Shown: positions 8,605 through 17,451, counted from the first letter of the stretch. The stretch: DNA of 45,615 nt from Verrucomicrobiota bacterium (GCA_016935555.1 JAFGQR010000090.1:1-45615); one strand, 5' to 3'. The notes: generated by a model from the letters alone, not told the origin. Numbers and translations: made by a program.

Positions 8605-9465
8605 TCAGTTCCGCCGCCGCCGCCGCACGCCCGCCGCCAGCAGCACCCCCAGGCCCACGGCGCCCAACGCGAGCACGCCGGGTTCCGGCACCGCCTTCGG
8701 CTCCCCAAAGTAGACATTGTCCATGACCACCACGTCCACGGCGCTGCCGTCCAGCACACCCGGTCCCGGCGCGCGGTTGCCGCTGGTCAGGCGCACCCGG
8801 CCCACCTGTTCGCCCGCGTTGAAGCTGACCCCGAGGAAGGAGAGTCCGCCGTCGGGGCTGACGGGGGCGTAGCCGGTGAAGAGGGATTGGCCGTCCGGGT
8901 CCAGCAGTTCGATCGACGTTTCGCCGACCTGGTCCACGTCGCAAAACACCGCGCCAAACCCGTGGACGTACGCCGGCTGGCCGGGGTCGCCCGGCATGAA
9001 GAAGGCGACCTCGGTGACGGGGTCGCCCAGGGGGGTGAACAGGCGCTGCGCGCTGAACGGTTGAAAGGTGGCGATGTAGCTCGAGTCCAGGTTGCCGAAG
9101 TTCACCGCGACGCCGCTCTCCACGGTGCCGCTGACCTGGAACCCCGTGCCGGGCGTGGACAGCACGGCCCCCCGCGGGAACACCGAGTTGTACAAATCCG
9201 CCGGCAGCAAGGCGGGGGCTGCGCTCGAGTCGGGGACATCGTCCCACGCGATGCTGCGGTAGCCGGTGGTGTGCGGATCGGGGCTGTCTCCGTGGTCCAC
9301 GCCACCCAGGTCGGCCTGGAAGATGGCGAGGATGTTCTCAAGATCCGCCGGTGCGGCGCCGAACCCGGATCGCATCAGGGCGTCACCGCGGACAAGCGGA
9401 GCTGAACCGATCCAACACAAGGCCAGACACAGGCCGAGAGACGATGGGGTCGCAATGGTATTCAT
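8605..9465 (-). CDS. PEP-CTERM sorting-domain protein
   Basis: The 286-residue protein has an N-terminal Sec signal peptide (hydrophobic residues 9-25). Its last 28 residues form a PEP-CTERM tripartite tail: VPEPG at 259-263, a transmembrane segment and the basic end GVRRRRRN. The exosortase encoded at 4525-6141 would recognise and cleave this tail so that the protein is released or attached at the cell surface. The body is rich in Asp, Gly and beta-forming residues, including FVAHG/FVHGFGAVFCDVD-type segments seen in other PEP-CTERM proteins with a beta-sandwich fold; no enzyme motif is visible. Function beyond surface localisation is unknown. Confidence 0.85.
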   Translation of the reverse strand: MNTIATPSSLGLCLALCWIGSAPLVRGDALMRSGFGAAPADLENILAIFQADLGGVDHGDSPDPHTTGYRSIAWDDVPDSSAAPALLPADLYNSVFPRGAVLSTPGTGFQVSGTVESGVAVNFGNLDSSYIATFQPFSAQRLFTPLGDPVTEVAFFMPGDPGQPAYVHGFGAVFCDVDQVGETSIELLDPDGQSLFTGYAPVSPDGGLSFLGVSFNAGEQVGRVRLTSGNRAPGPGVLDGSAVDVVVMDNVYFGEPKAVPEPGVLALGAVGLGVLLAAGVRRRRRN

Positions 9466-9769
9466 AGGGGAACAATCAATGCCACCCGGCCGGCAGCCCG
9501 CGCCGCCATGGCAATGGCGCCGCGCGCAACACGTGCCGGGTCGCGCTCAGGTTCATGAAATCGTTGGATGAAACCACACAAGGTTCGTTTCGTCAAAAAC
9601 CATCCTCTACCGCCCCGCCCCGGGCGCAGAGCGCCGGGAACAACATCCCCCATGCCCGGGCGCGGCGTCCCACGGACGCCCCCTCCGGCCGGCGCGGGTG
9701 CGGGGTGCGGCTGGATCGGGCCGGCGTCTCGGGGGGGGGGAAGGGGTGTATGGGTGGGCGGGGCGCCGC
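9466..9769. other. Spacer with PEP-CTERM promoter and a poly-G run
   Basis: This 304-nt spacer separates two minus-strand genes. Besides the candidate promoter at 9568-9596 it contains a run of ten G residues (9731-9740) inside a G-rich purine stretch, which could be length-variable. I see no gene in it. Confidence 0.4.
9568..9596 (-). promoter_or_regulatory. Candidate promoter of the PEP-CTERM gene
   Basis: On the minus strand TTGACG and TTTCAT are separated by 17 nt. The -35 matches the consensus at five of six positions, the -10 at four. It would give a leader of roughly 95 nt before the ATG at 9465. Confidence 0.4.
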
Positions 9770-10117
9770 CTAGTTTGGGACGATCTTCACTTCCCCGGTA
9801 TCGGGCTGGTAGTCGTATTTCAATCCCTGGGGAAGGTCGGGCAGTTTGGGGAGGTAGTCCGGCGACACCAATTCGTCGAGCGTTTTGGGGAAGCGGCCTT
9901 CCTGCGCGTGGAACATTTTGATGGCTTGATTGACGCCGGCGAGGTCGACGGTTTTAACGGCTTGTTTTTGGGCTTGGACCAAGACGTTGCCGTAGCGGCC
10001 AGGCGCGTCCAGCGGGTTCTCGCTGCCTTGCGGGGCCTGGCCGGGCGCGGCGGGTTTGGGTTTGCACCCCGCGAGCGCGAGGCCGGCCAGCAAGGCTAGA
10101 AAGAGAGTGGCTTTCAT
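9770..10117 (-). CDS. Small lipoprotein with a pseudopilin-like C-terminal segment
   Basis: The 115-residue protein has a lipoprotein signal peptide, with lipobox LAGC ending at Cys18, followed by a Pro/Ala-rich linker. Its C-terminal part (VNQAIKMFHAQEGRFPKTLDELV, about residues 61-83, then a YLP..P.G..Y.Y segment) resembles the conserved C-terminal half of GspG-type pseudopilins, but the prepilin N terminus is absent, so it is lipid-anchored instead of assembled. I chose the ATG at 10117 because it starts directly before the signal peptide; a longer in-frame start at 10162 would add charged residues. A good promoter lies 16 nt upstream. The role is unknown. Confidence 0.8.
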   Translation of the reverse strand: MKATLFLALLAGLALAGCKPKPAAPGQAPQGSENPLDAPGRYGNVLVQAQKQAVKTVDLAGVNQAIKMFHAQEGRFPKTLDELVSPDYLPKLPDLPQGLKYDYQPDTGEVKIVPN

Positions 10118-10133
10118 AACATGCTGGCCGGCT

Positions 10134-10162
10134 TCAGTAGCACCGGCCCGGTCCGGCGTCAA
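10134..10162 (-). promoter_or_regulatory. Promoter of the pseudopilin-like lipoprotein gene
   Basis: On the minus strand TTGACG and TACTGA are separated by 17 nt, a near-consensus sigma-70 type promoter. It ends 16 nt before the ATG at 10117 and separates this gene from the small lipoprotein gene upstream. Confidence 0.55.
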
Positions 10163-10204
10163 AACAAACCTGGCCCGGTGCCCCGGACACCGTGCGGCCG
10201 GGTC

Positions 10205-10336
10205 TTACTTCGCCGGAGCTGGCGGCGGCGTTGCCGGGGCGTTGGTGTCGGGTGTCGTGGGAGTTTGCTGTTCGGGTGCGCAACCCATCATGATCAGGCA
10301 TCCGAGCAGCGCCAACAGGGAGATGATTCGTTTCAT
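10205..10336 (-). CDS. Small lipoprotein, 43 residues
   Basis: The peptide begins MKRIISLLALLGCLIMMGC, a basic start and hydrophobic core ending in a cysteine; lipid attachment could be at Cys13 (LLGC) or Cys19 (MMGC). The mature part is only about 25 residues of Pro, Thr and Ala with no Trp, Tyr or Phe. It is probably an entericidin-like or cell-wall-spacer type peptide, but no specific family is recognised. A candidate promoter (TTGGCA, 16 nt, TAGATT at 10398-10425 on the minus strand) lies about 60 nt upstream. Confidence 0.65.
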   Translation of the reverse strand: MKRIISLLALLGCLIMMGCAPEQQTPTTPDTNAPATPPPAPAK

Positions 10337-10441
10337 AGTGATCGATGTAGCGTGTTGTCTTTCCGCTTCTGCCACAGGCAGATCATGCGGCAGACCCAAT
10401 CTACCCGCCGCCGCCCGCTTGCCAAGAAGATTCTGCGGAGA

Positions 10442-10470
10442 TTGCCAGGCGCCGTCCCCGGCGCTAAGAT
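10442..10470 (+). promoter_or_regulatory. Promoter of the beta-propeller lipoprotein gene, probably leaderless
   Basis: TTGCCA and TAAGAT are separated by 17 nt. The -10 ends 5 nt before the ATG at 10476, so transcription is expected to begin on the start codon itself. This supports 10476 over the later ATG at 10506. Confidence 0.5.
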
Positions 10471-10475
10471 GCCCC

Positions 10476-11669
10476 ATGGAAAACCGTCGGCGCGGCAACG
10501 GCGCAATGAACACTCACTCTGGCTGGTGGCGGTCATGGCCGGTGCCCCTGACTGTGGCGGTCCTGTCCGCCTGCTGCGGGACCGGCAGCGGGGCGCCGAC
10601 GCGCGACGCGTGGCCGATGTTTCGAGGCGGGCCGGGTTTGGAGGGGGTGGCTCCGGGCCGTCTCGAGGCGGCTCTGGCGTTGCGATGGAGTGTCAAGACC
10701 CAAGGGCCGGTCAAGTCCTCCGCCGCCATCGCGAACGGCCAGGTGTTCATCGGTTCCGGCGACAGCCACGTCCACGCCTTGAGCCTGAAGGACGGCACGC
10801 GCCGGTGGACTTTCAAGACGGGAGACGCGGTGGATTCGGCACCGCTGGTGCTGGGCGGGCGGGTTTATGCGGGGTCGAACGACGGCGTGCTCTACGCCCT
10901 CGACGACGCCACGGGCGCCTTGCAATGGAAATACCCCACCGGAGACAAAATCGTCGGCGGCCCGAATTGGGTCCGGTCGCCGGACGGCCGGGCGACGTGG
11001 ATTTTGGTGGGCAGTTACGATTTCAAGCTCCATTGTGTCGATGCTGCGACCGGCAAGAGCAACTGGGTCTACGAAAGCAGCAATTACATCAATGGCACCC
11101 CCGCCGTCGCCGACGGCAAAAGCGTTTTCGGCGGTTGCGACGCCATGCTGCATGTCGTGTCGCTGGCCGACGGCCGGAGCGTTCGCCAGATCGCCGGCGG
11201 CGCTTACATTGGCGGATCGGCGGCGCTGGCGGGGGGGCGCGCGTATTTTGGGCAGATGGAAAACGAGTTTCTGTGTGTGGACCTGGCCCAAGGCACCAAC
11301 GCCTGGACCTACCGCGACCGCAATTTCCCCTACGTTTCGTCGCCGGCACTCACCCCAGACCGGGTGTTGTTTGGCGGACGCGACAAGCGGCTGCACTGTG
11401 TTGGGCGGGCCGACGGCCGGCCGCATTGGACCTTCACCACCCGGGGCCAGGTGGACAGTTCCCCGGTCGTGTGCGGCGACAAGGTGGTTGTCGGTTCCGG
11501 CGATGGCCGGCTGTACCTCGTCTCGCTGGCCCAGGGCAAGGAACTCTGGTCGTTCGAGATCGGCGAGGCGATCGAGAGTTCGCCTGCCGTGGCCGGGAAC
11601 ACTGTCGTCATCGGCAGCGACGACGGCGGCGTCTATGCCTTCGGCCCCGCCGCCGTGCCCCCGCGGTAG
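10476..11669 (+). CDS. PQQ-binding-like beta-propeller lipoprotein
   Basis: The 397-residue protein has a signal peptide ending in a lipobox LSAC about residues 30-33. The mature protein consists of six to seven repeats of the PQQ/BamB type, each with elements like W.F.TGD, SAP/SSP, GS.DG and LYALD. Such propellers act as protein-interaction scaffolds or, in alcohol dehydrogenases, bind PQQ. No dehydrogenase active-site residues or calcium ligands are evident, so a scaffold or binding role is more likely. Two starts are possible: 10476 (supported by the -10 box position) and 10506, which gives a more compact 23-residue lipoprotein leader. It is followed after 122 nt by the dikinase-like gene in the same direction. 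Confidence 0.82.
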   Translation: MENRRRGNGAMNTHSGWWRSWPVPLTVAVLSACCGTGSGAPTRDAWPMFRGGPGLEGVAPGRLEAALALRWSVKTQGPVKSSAAIANGQVFIGSGDSHVHALSLKDGTRRWTFKTGDAVDSAPLVLGGRVYAGSNDGVLYALDDATGALQWKYPTGDKIVGGPNWVRSPDGRATWILVGSYDFKLHCVDAATGKSNWVYESSNYINGTPAVADGKSVFGGCDAMLHVVSLADGRSVRQIAGGAYIGGSAALAGGRAYFGQMENEFLCVDLAQGTNAWTYRDRNFPYVSSPALTPDRVLFGGRDKRLHCVGRADGRPHWTFTTRGQVDSSPVVCGDKVVVGSGDGRLYLVSLAQGKELWSFEIGEAIESSPAVAGNTVVIGSDDGGVYAFGPAAVPPR

Positions 11670-11791
11670 AATCCGCCGGGGACAACCTCGAACCGCGGGC
11701 CCGTGGCGGAAGGCGGCTGCGGGTGGCCGGGGAGTCGGGCCTCAAGATCCGCTTGCCAACGGGGGCTGCCGGGCGGACATATACCACGGCC

Positions 11792-14700
11792 ATGAAACCG
11801 TCCCTGTGCACCCTGCCCGGACGGCCGCGCTGGCGCGCCGCAACGGCCGTGCTGGCCGTGGGCGCCCTGCTGGCGGCCGGCGCAACGCTGGCCTGCGGCC
11901 AGACCAACCCATGCCTGACGCTGCTGCGCCCGCTTGAGAACGGCTGGTGGCGGCTCGAGTTGCCGGCCCAATCCACCGAGCGCGTCGACCTGGTCGCGTC
12001 CACCAACCTCGACGCCTGGACCGTCATTGCCACCACGCACGGCGGCCTCCGCGCCTACCCGGACCCCGCCAGCGCCTCCGTCTCCCGCCGCTTCTACCGC
12101 GCCCGGCTGCAACCCCTCACCGCCGCGGACGACGGCAAGAACCAGGTCTGTTTTCCCGAAGATGACTTCCTGGCCGGCGTCTCCTCGGAGGCGCAGCCGC
12201 GCTGGATCAAGTTTGCGATTCTCACGGAAGATCCGACGCGCGTTTACTATCAGGACAGTGGCAAATACGAATTCCACTACGAGTTCGCTGTCGCGCGTCT
12301 TGGTCCGCTGGCCGGCATGACGCGGGCCGAGTTCGACGAGGTGTCGCTGCATCCCACCAACCAGCAAGTGGTGCTGGGCGCCGTCCTGGTGCCGCCCCGC
12401 GGGAACACCGCCGAGTTCGGCATTCAGCTGGTCGGGCTGGAGCCGTATGCGCCGGAACAGGTCGCCCGCTGGTTCGAGTTGGTGCGGGCGACGGTGGCCG
12501 CCGTGCCGGGTGTCACGGCGCTCTATCTGCCGACGTTCGAGCAAACGGCCGCGGCCGAAGCCCAGCGCGAGTTCCTCGCCGGCCGGGGCATTCCTGTCAG
12601 CTCCGTCGAACGCTGGGCTCTGGGCAACGCGGTGTACGCCCCGGGCTGGGCCCTGGGACGACTCCGGTTCTTCGCGTCGGCCGACGTGGCCGCCGCGCAT
12701 GCCGACGGGCGGCTGCTGCCCACGGACATCCTGGTCACCGACGCAGTTCCGGCGGAGCTGCCGTTCGTGGCCGGGATCCTGTCGCAAACGCCCGCCACGC
12801 CCAATTCCCACGTGGCGATCCTGGCGCGCTCATACGGGGTGCCGTTTGGGCATTTCATCGACCCGGCTGACCGTGCGCAACTGCTGGTGTGGACCAACCA
12901 TGAGGTCATCCTGCGGGCCTATGCCGGCTATGCAGGCGCCACGCTCGAGGTCCTCGACGTGCACGACCAGCTCGACCCGGCATTGCGCGCCGAATTGCTC
13001 ACCGTCCAGAAGCCGCCGGCGCTGGATATTGTCCCCGCAACCGCGCTGGGGGCGTATTGGGTCGACACCACGAATTTGGTGCCGGCCGATATCCGGCATG
13101 TGGGCGGCAAAGCGGCCAACTACGGTCTGCTGCGGCGGCGGGTGCCCACGAACTGCCAGCCGGCGATTGCGTTCACGTTCGACTTGTGGGAGGCGTTCAT
13201 GGATCAGGCTTTTGGCGCCGGGCAGACGCTGCGGGAGGCCATCAGCAATCGGCTGGCCCACTATGCGTATCCGGCGGACATCCCGGCGCTGCAGGCCGAC
13301 CTCGAGATCGTCCGGGATTGGATCGACGACCTGGCGGTGTTCAGCGAGCCGCTGCGGCAGATCGTGGTGAACGCCCTGAGCCGGTTCGACCCCCAGCGCA
13401 AGATCCGATTCCGCAGTTCGACCAATGTCGAAGACAGCGAGCATTTCATCGGCGCGGGCCTTTACGAGAGCCGGAGCGGCTGTCTGCTGGACGATGTGGA
13501 CGGGGACAGCGCGGGCCCGTGCCAATGCGATGCCGCCGAGCCGGATGAACGCGGCGTGTTTCGCGCTCTGAGGAAAGTCTACGCCAGTCTTTACAACGAG
13601 CGCGCCTTTCTGGAACGCCGGCGTTACGGGGTGGACGAGGCGCAGGTGGGGATGGCGGTCCTGGTGCATCACTCGTTTCCGGACGACCTCGAACTGGCCA
13701 ACGGCGTTGCCACGCTCACCTGGTCCGGCGGCTCCAGCTACCGGCTCGAGCTGGTCACCCAAAAGGGCGCCGTGTCCGTCGCCCAGCCCGACGGCAGCGC
13801 GCTGCCCGAAATGGTCCAGGGCAGCCAATACGGCTCCAGCCGCTACGTCAACCTCGAGCAGCGCTCCAGCCTCGTCCCCTGGGGCGGCTATGTGATGGAT
13901 TGGACCGCGGATTATACGGAATTGATCCGACTCCTCGGGGCCGTGGCCGACGGCTACCGCGCGCTGGATCCGGCCCGGACCGGGTTCGTGCTGGACTACG
14001 AATACAAAAAGATCGTGCCGGGACGGCTTGAGGTGAAACAGGTGCGCGAACTGCCCCCGGTCCCCGCCACAAATGTCGCCCCCTTCCTCATCAACCAGCC
14101 CGCCGTCTGGACCGTGTTCCAGGGCGAGTTCGGCGATGTGTTTGCCAATCACCGCCTGAAAAGCCGCTGGCACCTCGAAACCCGGAACCTGCGCCTGACC
14201 GCCGGCAGCCTGGCGGCGTGCTTTTACACCAACGTGACGTGCGCCTTCGCCGCCGACGGCGCCATTCATCAGCTGACGGGGTCGCCCGCCGACTGGCCCA
14301 AGGCCGCGCACGGGAGCAAGTCGGGCGTCGTCACCGACGTCTGGACGTGGGGTGAGGGCGCGGCGCGGCGCGACTCCACGCTCGCCACCCACACCGTCAC
14401 CGAAAAACCCCTGTCCCAGGCGATCGTCACGCTTGGCGATTTCATGCTGCAGCTCGACGTCACCCACGCCGAGCCCGTGTGGAGTGTCGATTACGCCGGC
14501 CGGCTGGTGCGGGTGACCAACGAGACCGCGCGGCTGACGCCCGCCTTGGAGGACACACCCGCCCACCTGCGGCAAACCCGCTCCGCGTCCGGGACCAACG
14601 GCGCCGCCGTGCACACCCTTTTCGACTGGCCCGCGCCCCCGACCGGCGTGGTGGCGGGCTACACCGCGCCGCTGGTGGCGTTCGTGGAAACGCGCATCGA

Positions 14701-14929
14701 GGGCGTCACCGACGAGCCCCTGGTCCTGGCCGATTTCTTCTCCCAGACCTACCGGCCCGGCCACCATAATTTCTCGGAGGAATTCCTGTTCGAACCGCGC
14801 CTGGACCCGGGGGTGTCTGCGGCCCAGCAGGCGCAGTTGACCGCTCTGAACGTCCAGTACATCTACGTCCGCGTCGGCTACGTCGAACCCCGGGTGCTGC
14901 TGATCGGCTTTGACGGCCGCGCGCGCTGA
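11792..14929 (+). CDS. Secreted dikinase-like protein with phosphohistidine domain preceding a PPDK/PEP-synthase ATP-binding domain
   Basis: The 1045-residue protein has a long Sec signal peptide (to about residue 38). Residues 40-110 form a beta module (VASTNLDAW ... RRFYRARL) that recurs in extracellular proteins of this phylum. Residues about 290-370 are a swivelling phosphohistidine domain with NSHVAILAR; His340 is the expected phosphate carrier. Residues about 430-730 match the ATP-grasp domain of pyruvate phosphate dikinase / PEP synthase: GGKAAN at 438-443, RSSTNVED at 541-548, and YASLYNERAF followed by QVGMAVLVHHS. The PEP/pyruvate TIM barrel is absent. The order phosphohistidine then ATP-binding is that of glucan, water dikinases and the reverse of PEP synthase. 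The last 300 residues are beta-rich and unrecognised. A TATACC box ends 6 nt before the ATG. Why an ATP-using enzyme would be exported is unclear. Confidence 0.78.
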   Translation: MKPSLCTLPGRPRWRAATAVLAVGALLAAGATLACGQTNPCLTLLRPLENGWWRLELPAQSTERVDLVASTNLDAWTVIATTHGGLRAYPDPASASVSRRFYRARLQPLTAADDGKNQVCFPEDDFLAGVSSEAQPRWIKFAILTEDPTRVYYQDSGKYEFHYEFAVARLGPLAGMTRAEFDEVSLHPTNQQVVLGAVLVPPRGNTAEFGIQLVGLEPYAPEQVARWFELVRATVAAVPGVTALYLPTFEQTAAAEAQREFLAGRGIPVSSVERWALGNAVYAPGWALGRLRFFASADVAAAHADGRLLPTDILVTDAVPAELPFVAGILSQTPATPNSHVAILARSYGVPFGHFIDPADRAQLLVWTNHEVILRAYAGYAGATLEVLDVHDQLDPALRAELLTVQKPPALDIVPATALGAYWVDTTNLVPADIRHVGGKAANYGLLRRRVPTNCQPAIAFTFDLWEAFMDQAFGAGQTLREAISNRLAHYAYPADIPALQADLEIVRDWIDDLAVFSEPLRQIVVNALSRFDPQRKIRFRSSTNVEDSEHFIGAGLYESRSGCLLDDVDGDSAGPCQCDAAEPDERGVFRALRKVYASLYNERAFLERRRYGVDEAQVGMAVLVHHSFPDDLELANGVATLTWSGGSSYRLELVTQKGAVSVAQPDGSALPEMVQGSQYGSSRYVNLEQRSSLVPWGGYVMDWTADYTELIRLLGAVADGYRALDPARTGFVLDYEYKKIVPGRLEVKQVRELPPVPATNVAPFLINQPAVWTVFQGEFGDVFANHRLKSRWHLETRNLRLTAGSLAACFYTNVTCAFAADGAIHQLTGSPADWPKAAHGSKSGVVTDVWTWGEGAARRDSTLATHTVTEKPLSQAIVTLGDFMLQLDVTHAEPVWSVDYAGRLVRVTNETARLTPALEDTPAHLRQTRSASGTNGAAVHTLFDWPAPPTGVVAGYTAPLVAFVETRIEGVTDEPLVLADFFSQTYRPGHHNFSEEFLFEPRLDPGVSAAQQAQLTALNVQYIYVRVGYVEPRVLLIGFDGRAR

Positions 14930-15176
14930 GCACGCCCCCGGCCCGGGGCGCGCGGCCCCGGCTCGCGCGCAGCGACGCCGCCCGGCGTCCGGGTTGAAGC
15001 CCGGGGCGCCAACGCCGGCCGGCGGGTTTCCCCCCGCAAGAGCCCCATGAGGCGCGCCGGCCGCGGGACGACGGCATTGGGGCGGGGCGGCTTTGTCGGC
15101 GGCCTTGCCAAGGCGTTGGCGCATTGTGGAAAAGGATTCGCCTCCGAGAAGGGCCGGATGCGACACTGGGCCGGCG

Positions 15177-16742
15177 ATGCAATTGATTATTGTCCATCAT
15201 CATCTCCGGCCGGGCGGGGTGCGGCGCGTGATTGAGCTGGCGACGCCGCACCTGGTGGCGCACTTTCCGGTGCGGATTGGGGAGGTGGTGCTGGGGACGG
15301 GGGAGGCGCCGGAGCCGGCGTGGCTGAAGGCATTTCGGGGCCGGCTGGGCGGGACTCCTGTGAGGGTGCAGGTCCAGCCGGCGTTCGGGTACGTCTCGGA
15401 GATGTCGCTGCGCGGGGATCGTCTTGAGCGCCGGATGCAGGAGGCCATCATGGAACTGACGCAGCGGGGTTTGCGCGAGGGGTGTCTGGTGTGGGCGCAT
15501 AATCTGGGGCTGGGGCGCAACCTGGTGTTGTCGCGGAGGCTGACGTGGGCCTGCGACGTCTGGGGGATTCCGATGGTGGCGCACCATCACGACTGGTGGT
15601 TTGAGAACCGGTGGCAGCATTTTGGGGCGATGCGCGACGCGGGGTTTCTGAGGCTGAACGGGGTTGCCAGGGCGGTGCTGGCGGATTCGGCTTGTATCAG
15701 TCACGTGGCCATCAACCGGGCCGACGCGGCGGTGTTGGCGAGACATTTCCCCGGGCGGGCGGGGTGGCTGCCCAACCCGGTCGAACGGCTGGCGCCGCCT
15801 TCCGCGGCCAGGATGAAAGCCGCGCGGGGGTGGCTGCGGGAGCAGGTGGGGGGGGAGGCGCCGGTGTGGCTGTTGCCGTGCCGGCTGTTGCGCCGCAAGA
15901 ACATTGCGGAGGCGGTGCTGCTGACGCGCTGGCTGCGGCCCGAGGCGTGGCTGGTGACCACGGGCGGCGTCAGTTCGGCTGACGAGCAGCCCTACGCCGA
16001 GGCGCTGGCGGGGGCGGCGCAGGCTGGCGCATGGCGGTTGCGGCTGGGGCTGCTGGGCGAGGACGAGGGGTCGAAGCCGACGGTGGCGGAGTTGTTGGCG
16101 GCGAGCGAGGCGGTGTTGCTCACCTCGCTGCAGGAGGGCTTCGGGTTGCCGTGCCTCGAAGCGGCGGCGGCGGGACGCCCTCTCATCGCGCGGCGGCTGC
16201 CCAACATCGCGCCCGACCTGGCCGGGTTTGGATTCAGGTTTCCCCAGGGTTACCGGGAGGTGCGGGTGGACCCGTCGTTGTTCGACTGGCAGGCGGAGCG
16301 ACAGCGGCAGTGGCGACAGTTTGCCGCATGGAAAGGCCACATGCCCCGCGCGGCCGTTCGAGAGGTGGGGACGCCCGCGCTGCTGGCGTTGGGATCCGGG
16401 CCGGCGCCCGTGCCCTTCAGTCGTCTCACCCTTGCCGCGCAACTCGAAGTGCTGGCGAAGCCCCCGGCGCATTCGTGGGCGCGCTGCGCGCCCCTGAACC
16501 CGTTTCTCGCGCGGTGGCGCAAGCGGGCTGCCGCTGGCGCTCTCGAGGCCGGCCCGTGGCCGGGAACTGCCTCGCGCTGGCTCAATGGCCGCGCTTATGC
16601 GCGGCGCTTCCTCGAAGCGTTGCCCTCTCTGCGGCGGTCTCCACGGCGCCCCGACGCCAGCCTGCCCGCGCAGACCGAGTTTCTCCGGCGGAAGCTGCGC
16701 GCGGACCATCTCTACCCGCTGTTGTGGCATTCCCGCACGTGA
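15177..16742 (+). CDS. GT4-type (GT-B fold) glycosyltransferase
   Basis: The 521-residue protein begins MQLIIVHHHLRPGG, the typical first strand and glycine loop of GT-B retaining glycosyltransferases. A VAHHHDWWFENRW segment near residue 140 is shared in form with the second glycosyltransferase of this cassette. The C-terminal half has LPCRLLRRKN (start of the nucleotide-sugar binding domain) and EGFGLPCLEA from Glu320, the E-x7-E motif of family GT4. Donor and acceptor are not determined. The start at 15177 is chosen because the fold begins there. The last codon overlaps the GTG start of the HAD gene (GTGA), implying translational coupling. Confidence 0.85.
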   Translation: MQLIIVHHHLRPGGVRRVIELATPHLVAHFPVRIGEVVLGTGEAPEPAWLKAFRGRLGGTPVRVQVQPAFGYVSEMSLRGDRLERRMQEAIMELTQRGLREGCLVWAHNLGLGRNLVLSRRLTWACDVWGIPMVAHHHDWWFENRWQHFGAMRDAGFLRLNGVARAVLADSACISHVAINRADAAVLARHFPGRAGWLPNPVERLAPPSAARMKAARGWLREQVGGEAPVWLLPCRLLRRKNIAEAVLLTRWLRPEAWLVTTGGVSSADEQPYAEALAGAAQAGAWRLRLGLLGEDEGSKPTVAELLAASEAVLLTSLQEGFGLPCLEAAAAGRPLIARRLPNIAPDLAGFGFRFPQGYREVRVDPSLFDWQAERQRQWRQFAAWKGHMPRAAVREVGTPALLALGSGPAPVPFSRLTLAAQLEVLAKPPAHSWARCAPLNPFLARWRKRAAAGALEAGPWPGTASRWLNGRAYARRFLEALPSLRRSPRRPDASLPAQTEFLRRKLRADHLYPLLWHSRT

Positions 16743-17440
16743 ACGCCCGCGCGATCATCTTCGACGTCTACGGCACGCTGCTGGAGGTGGGGCCGCCGCC
16801 GCCGGACGGCGAGGAACAGTGGGAACGGCTTTGGGCCGAGCTGGGCCGGGCCGGGCCGCGTTTGAGCCGGCTGGAGTTCTCGGTGGCGTGCCACCAGGTC
16901 ATCGGCCGGCGACACGCCGCCGCCCGGGCCCGGGGCATTGCCTGGCCCGAAGTGCATTGGCCGTCGGTGGTCATGGAGGTGCTGCCGGAGGTGGCGAGGC
17001 TTTCCCCGGCCGACCAGGACGAATTCGTGTTCCGCCAGATTCAGACGGGGCGCACGACGCGGATGGGGGCCGAGGTGGCGGCGGCGTTGCGCCGGCTCAG
17101 CGACGACGCCTGCCTGCTGGGGATCGCCTCCAATGCCCAGGCCTACACGGTGCGCGAGCTGCGCGATGGCTTGGCCCCCCACGGGCTGGCGTTGGACTTG
17201 TTCGACCCCGAACTCTGTTTCTGGTCCTTCGCCCACGGCTTCAGCAAACCCGACCCGCACGTCTTCCAAATCCTCGCCACCCGCCTCGCCGCCCGCGGCA
17301 TTGGACCCGGCGAGGTCCTTATGGTGGGGGACCGTCTCGACAACGACATCCAGCCGGCGCGGGTGCAGGGCTGGCAGACATGGCAGGTGCGCGCGCGGGA
17401 CGACGCGGGTTGGGCTGGTCTGCGGGGCGGTTCGGGGTAG
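16739..17440 (+). CDS. HAD-superfamily hydrolase (phosphatase-like)
   Basis: The 233-residue protein starts with GTG, overlapping the stop of the upstream glycosyltransferase by four bases. Motif I is FDVYGTLLE, with nucleophile Asp9 and Tyr in place of the second Asp, a variant common in HAD dehalogenase/phosphatase-like members. Motif III Lys is in SKPDPHVF and motif IV is MVGDRLDND. A helical cap lies between motifs I and II. Placed between two glycosyltransferases it may dephosphorylate a phosphorylated glycoside intermediate, as in two-step synthesis of compatible-solute glycosides, but this is inferred from position only. The following gene starts 11 nt later. Confidence 0.82.
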   Translation: MNARAIIFDVYGTLLEVGPPPPDGEEQWERLWAELGRAGPRLSRLEFSVACHQVIGRRHAAARARGIAWPEVHWPSVVMEVLPEVARLSPADQDEFVFRQIQTGRTTRMGAEVAAALRRLSDDACLLGIASNAQAYTVRELRDGLAPHGLALDLFDPELCFWSFAHGFSKPDPHVFQILATRLAARGIGPGEVLMVGDRLDNDIQPARVQGWQTWQVRARDDAGWAGLRGGSG

Positions 17441-17443
17441 AGT
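17438..17443 (+). promoter_or_regulatory. Possible internal -10 box before the second glycosyltransferase
   Basis: TAGAGT overlaps the TAG stop of the HAD gene and ends 8 nt before the ATG at 17452, the same distance as other promoters in this window. The -35 region is poor, so cotranscription with the genes upstream is equally possible. Confidence 0.25.
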
Positions 17444-17451
17444 CGCGTCCG

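Noticed and set aside
10121..11791. Upstream extension of the dikinase-like frame
   Set aside because: It overlaps the beta-propeller gene in another frame and is Arg-rich shadow sequence; the signal peptide and -10 box fix the start at 11792.
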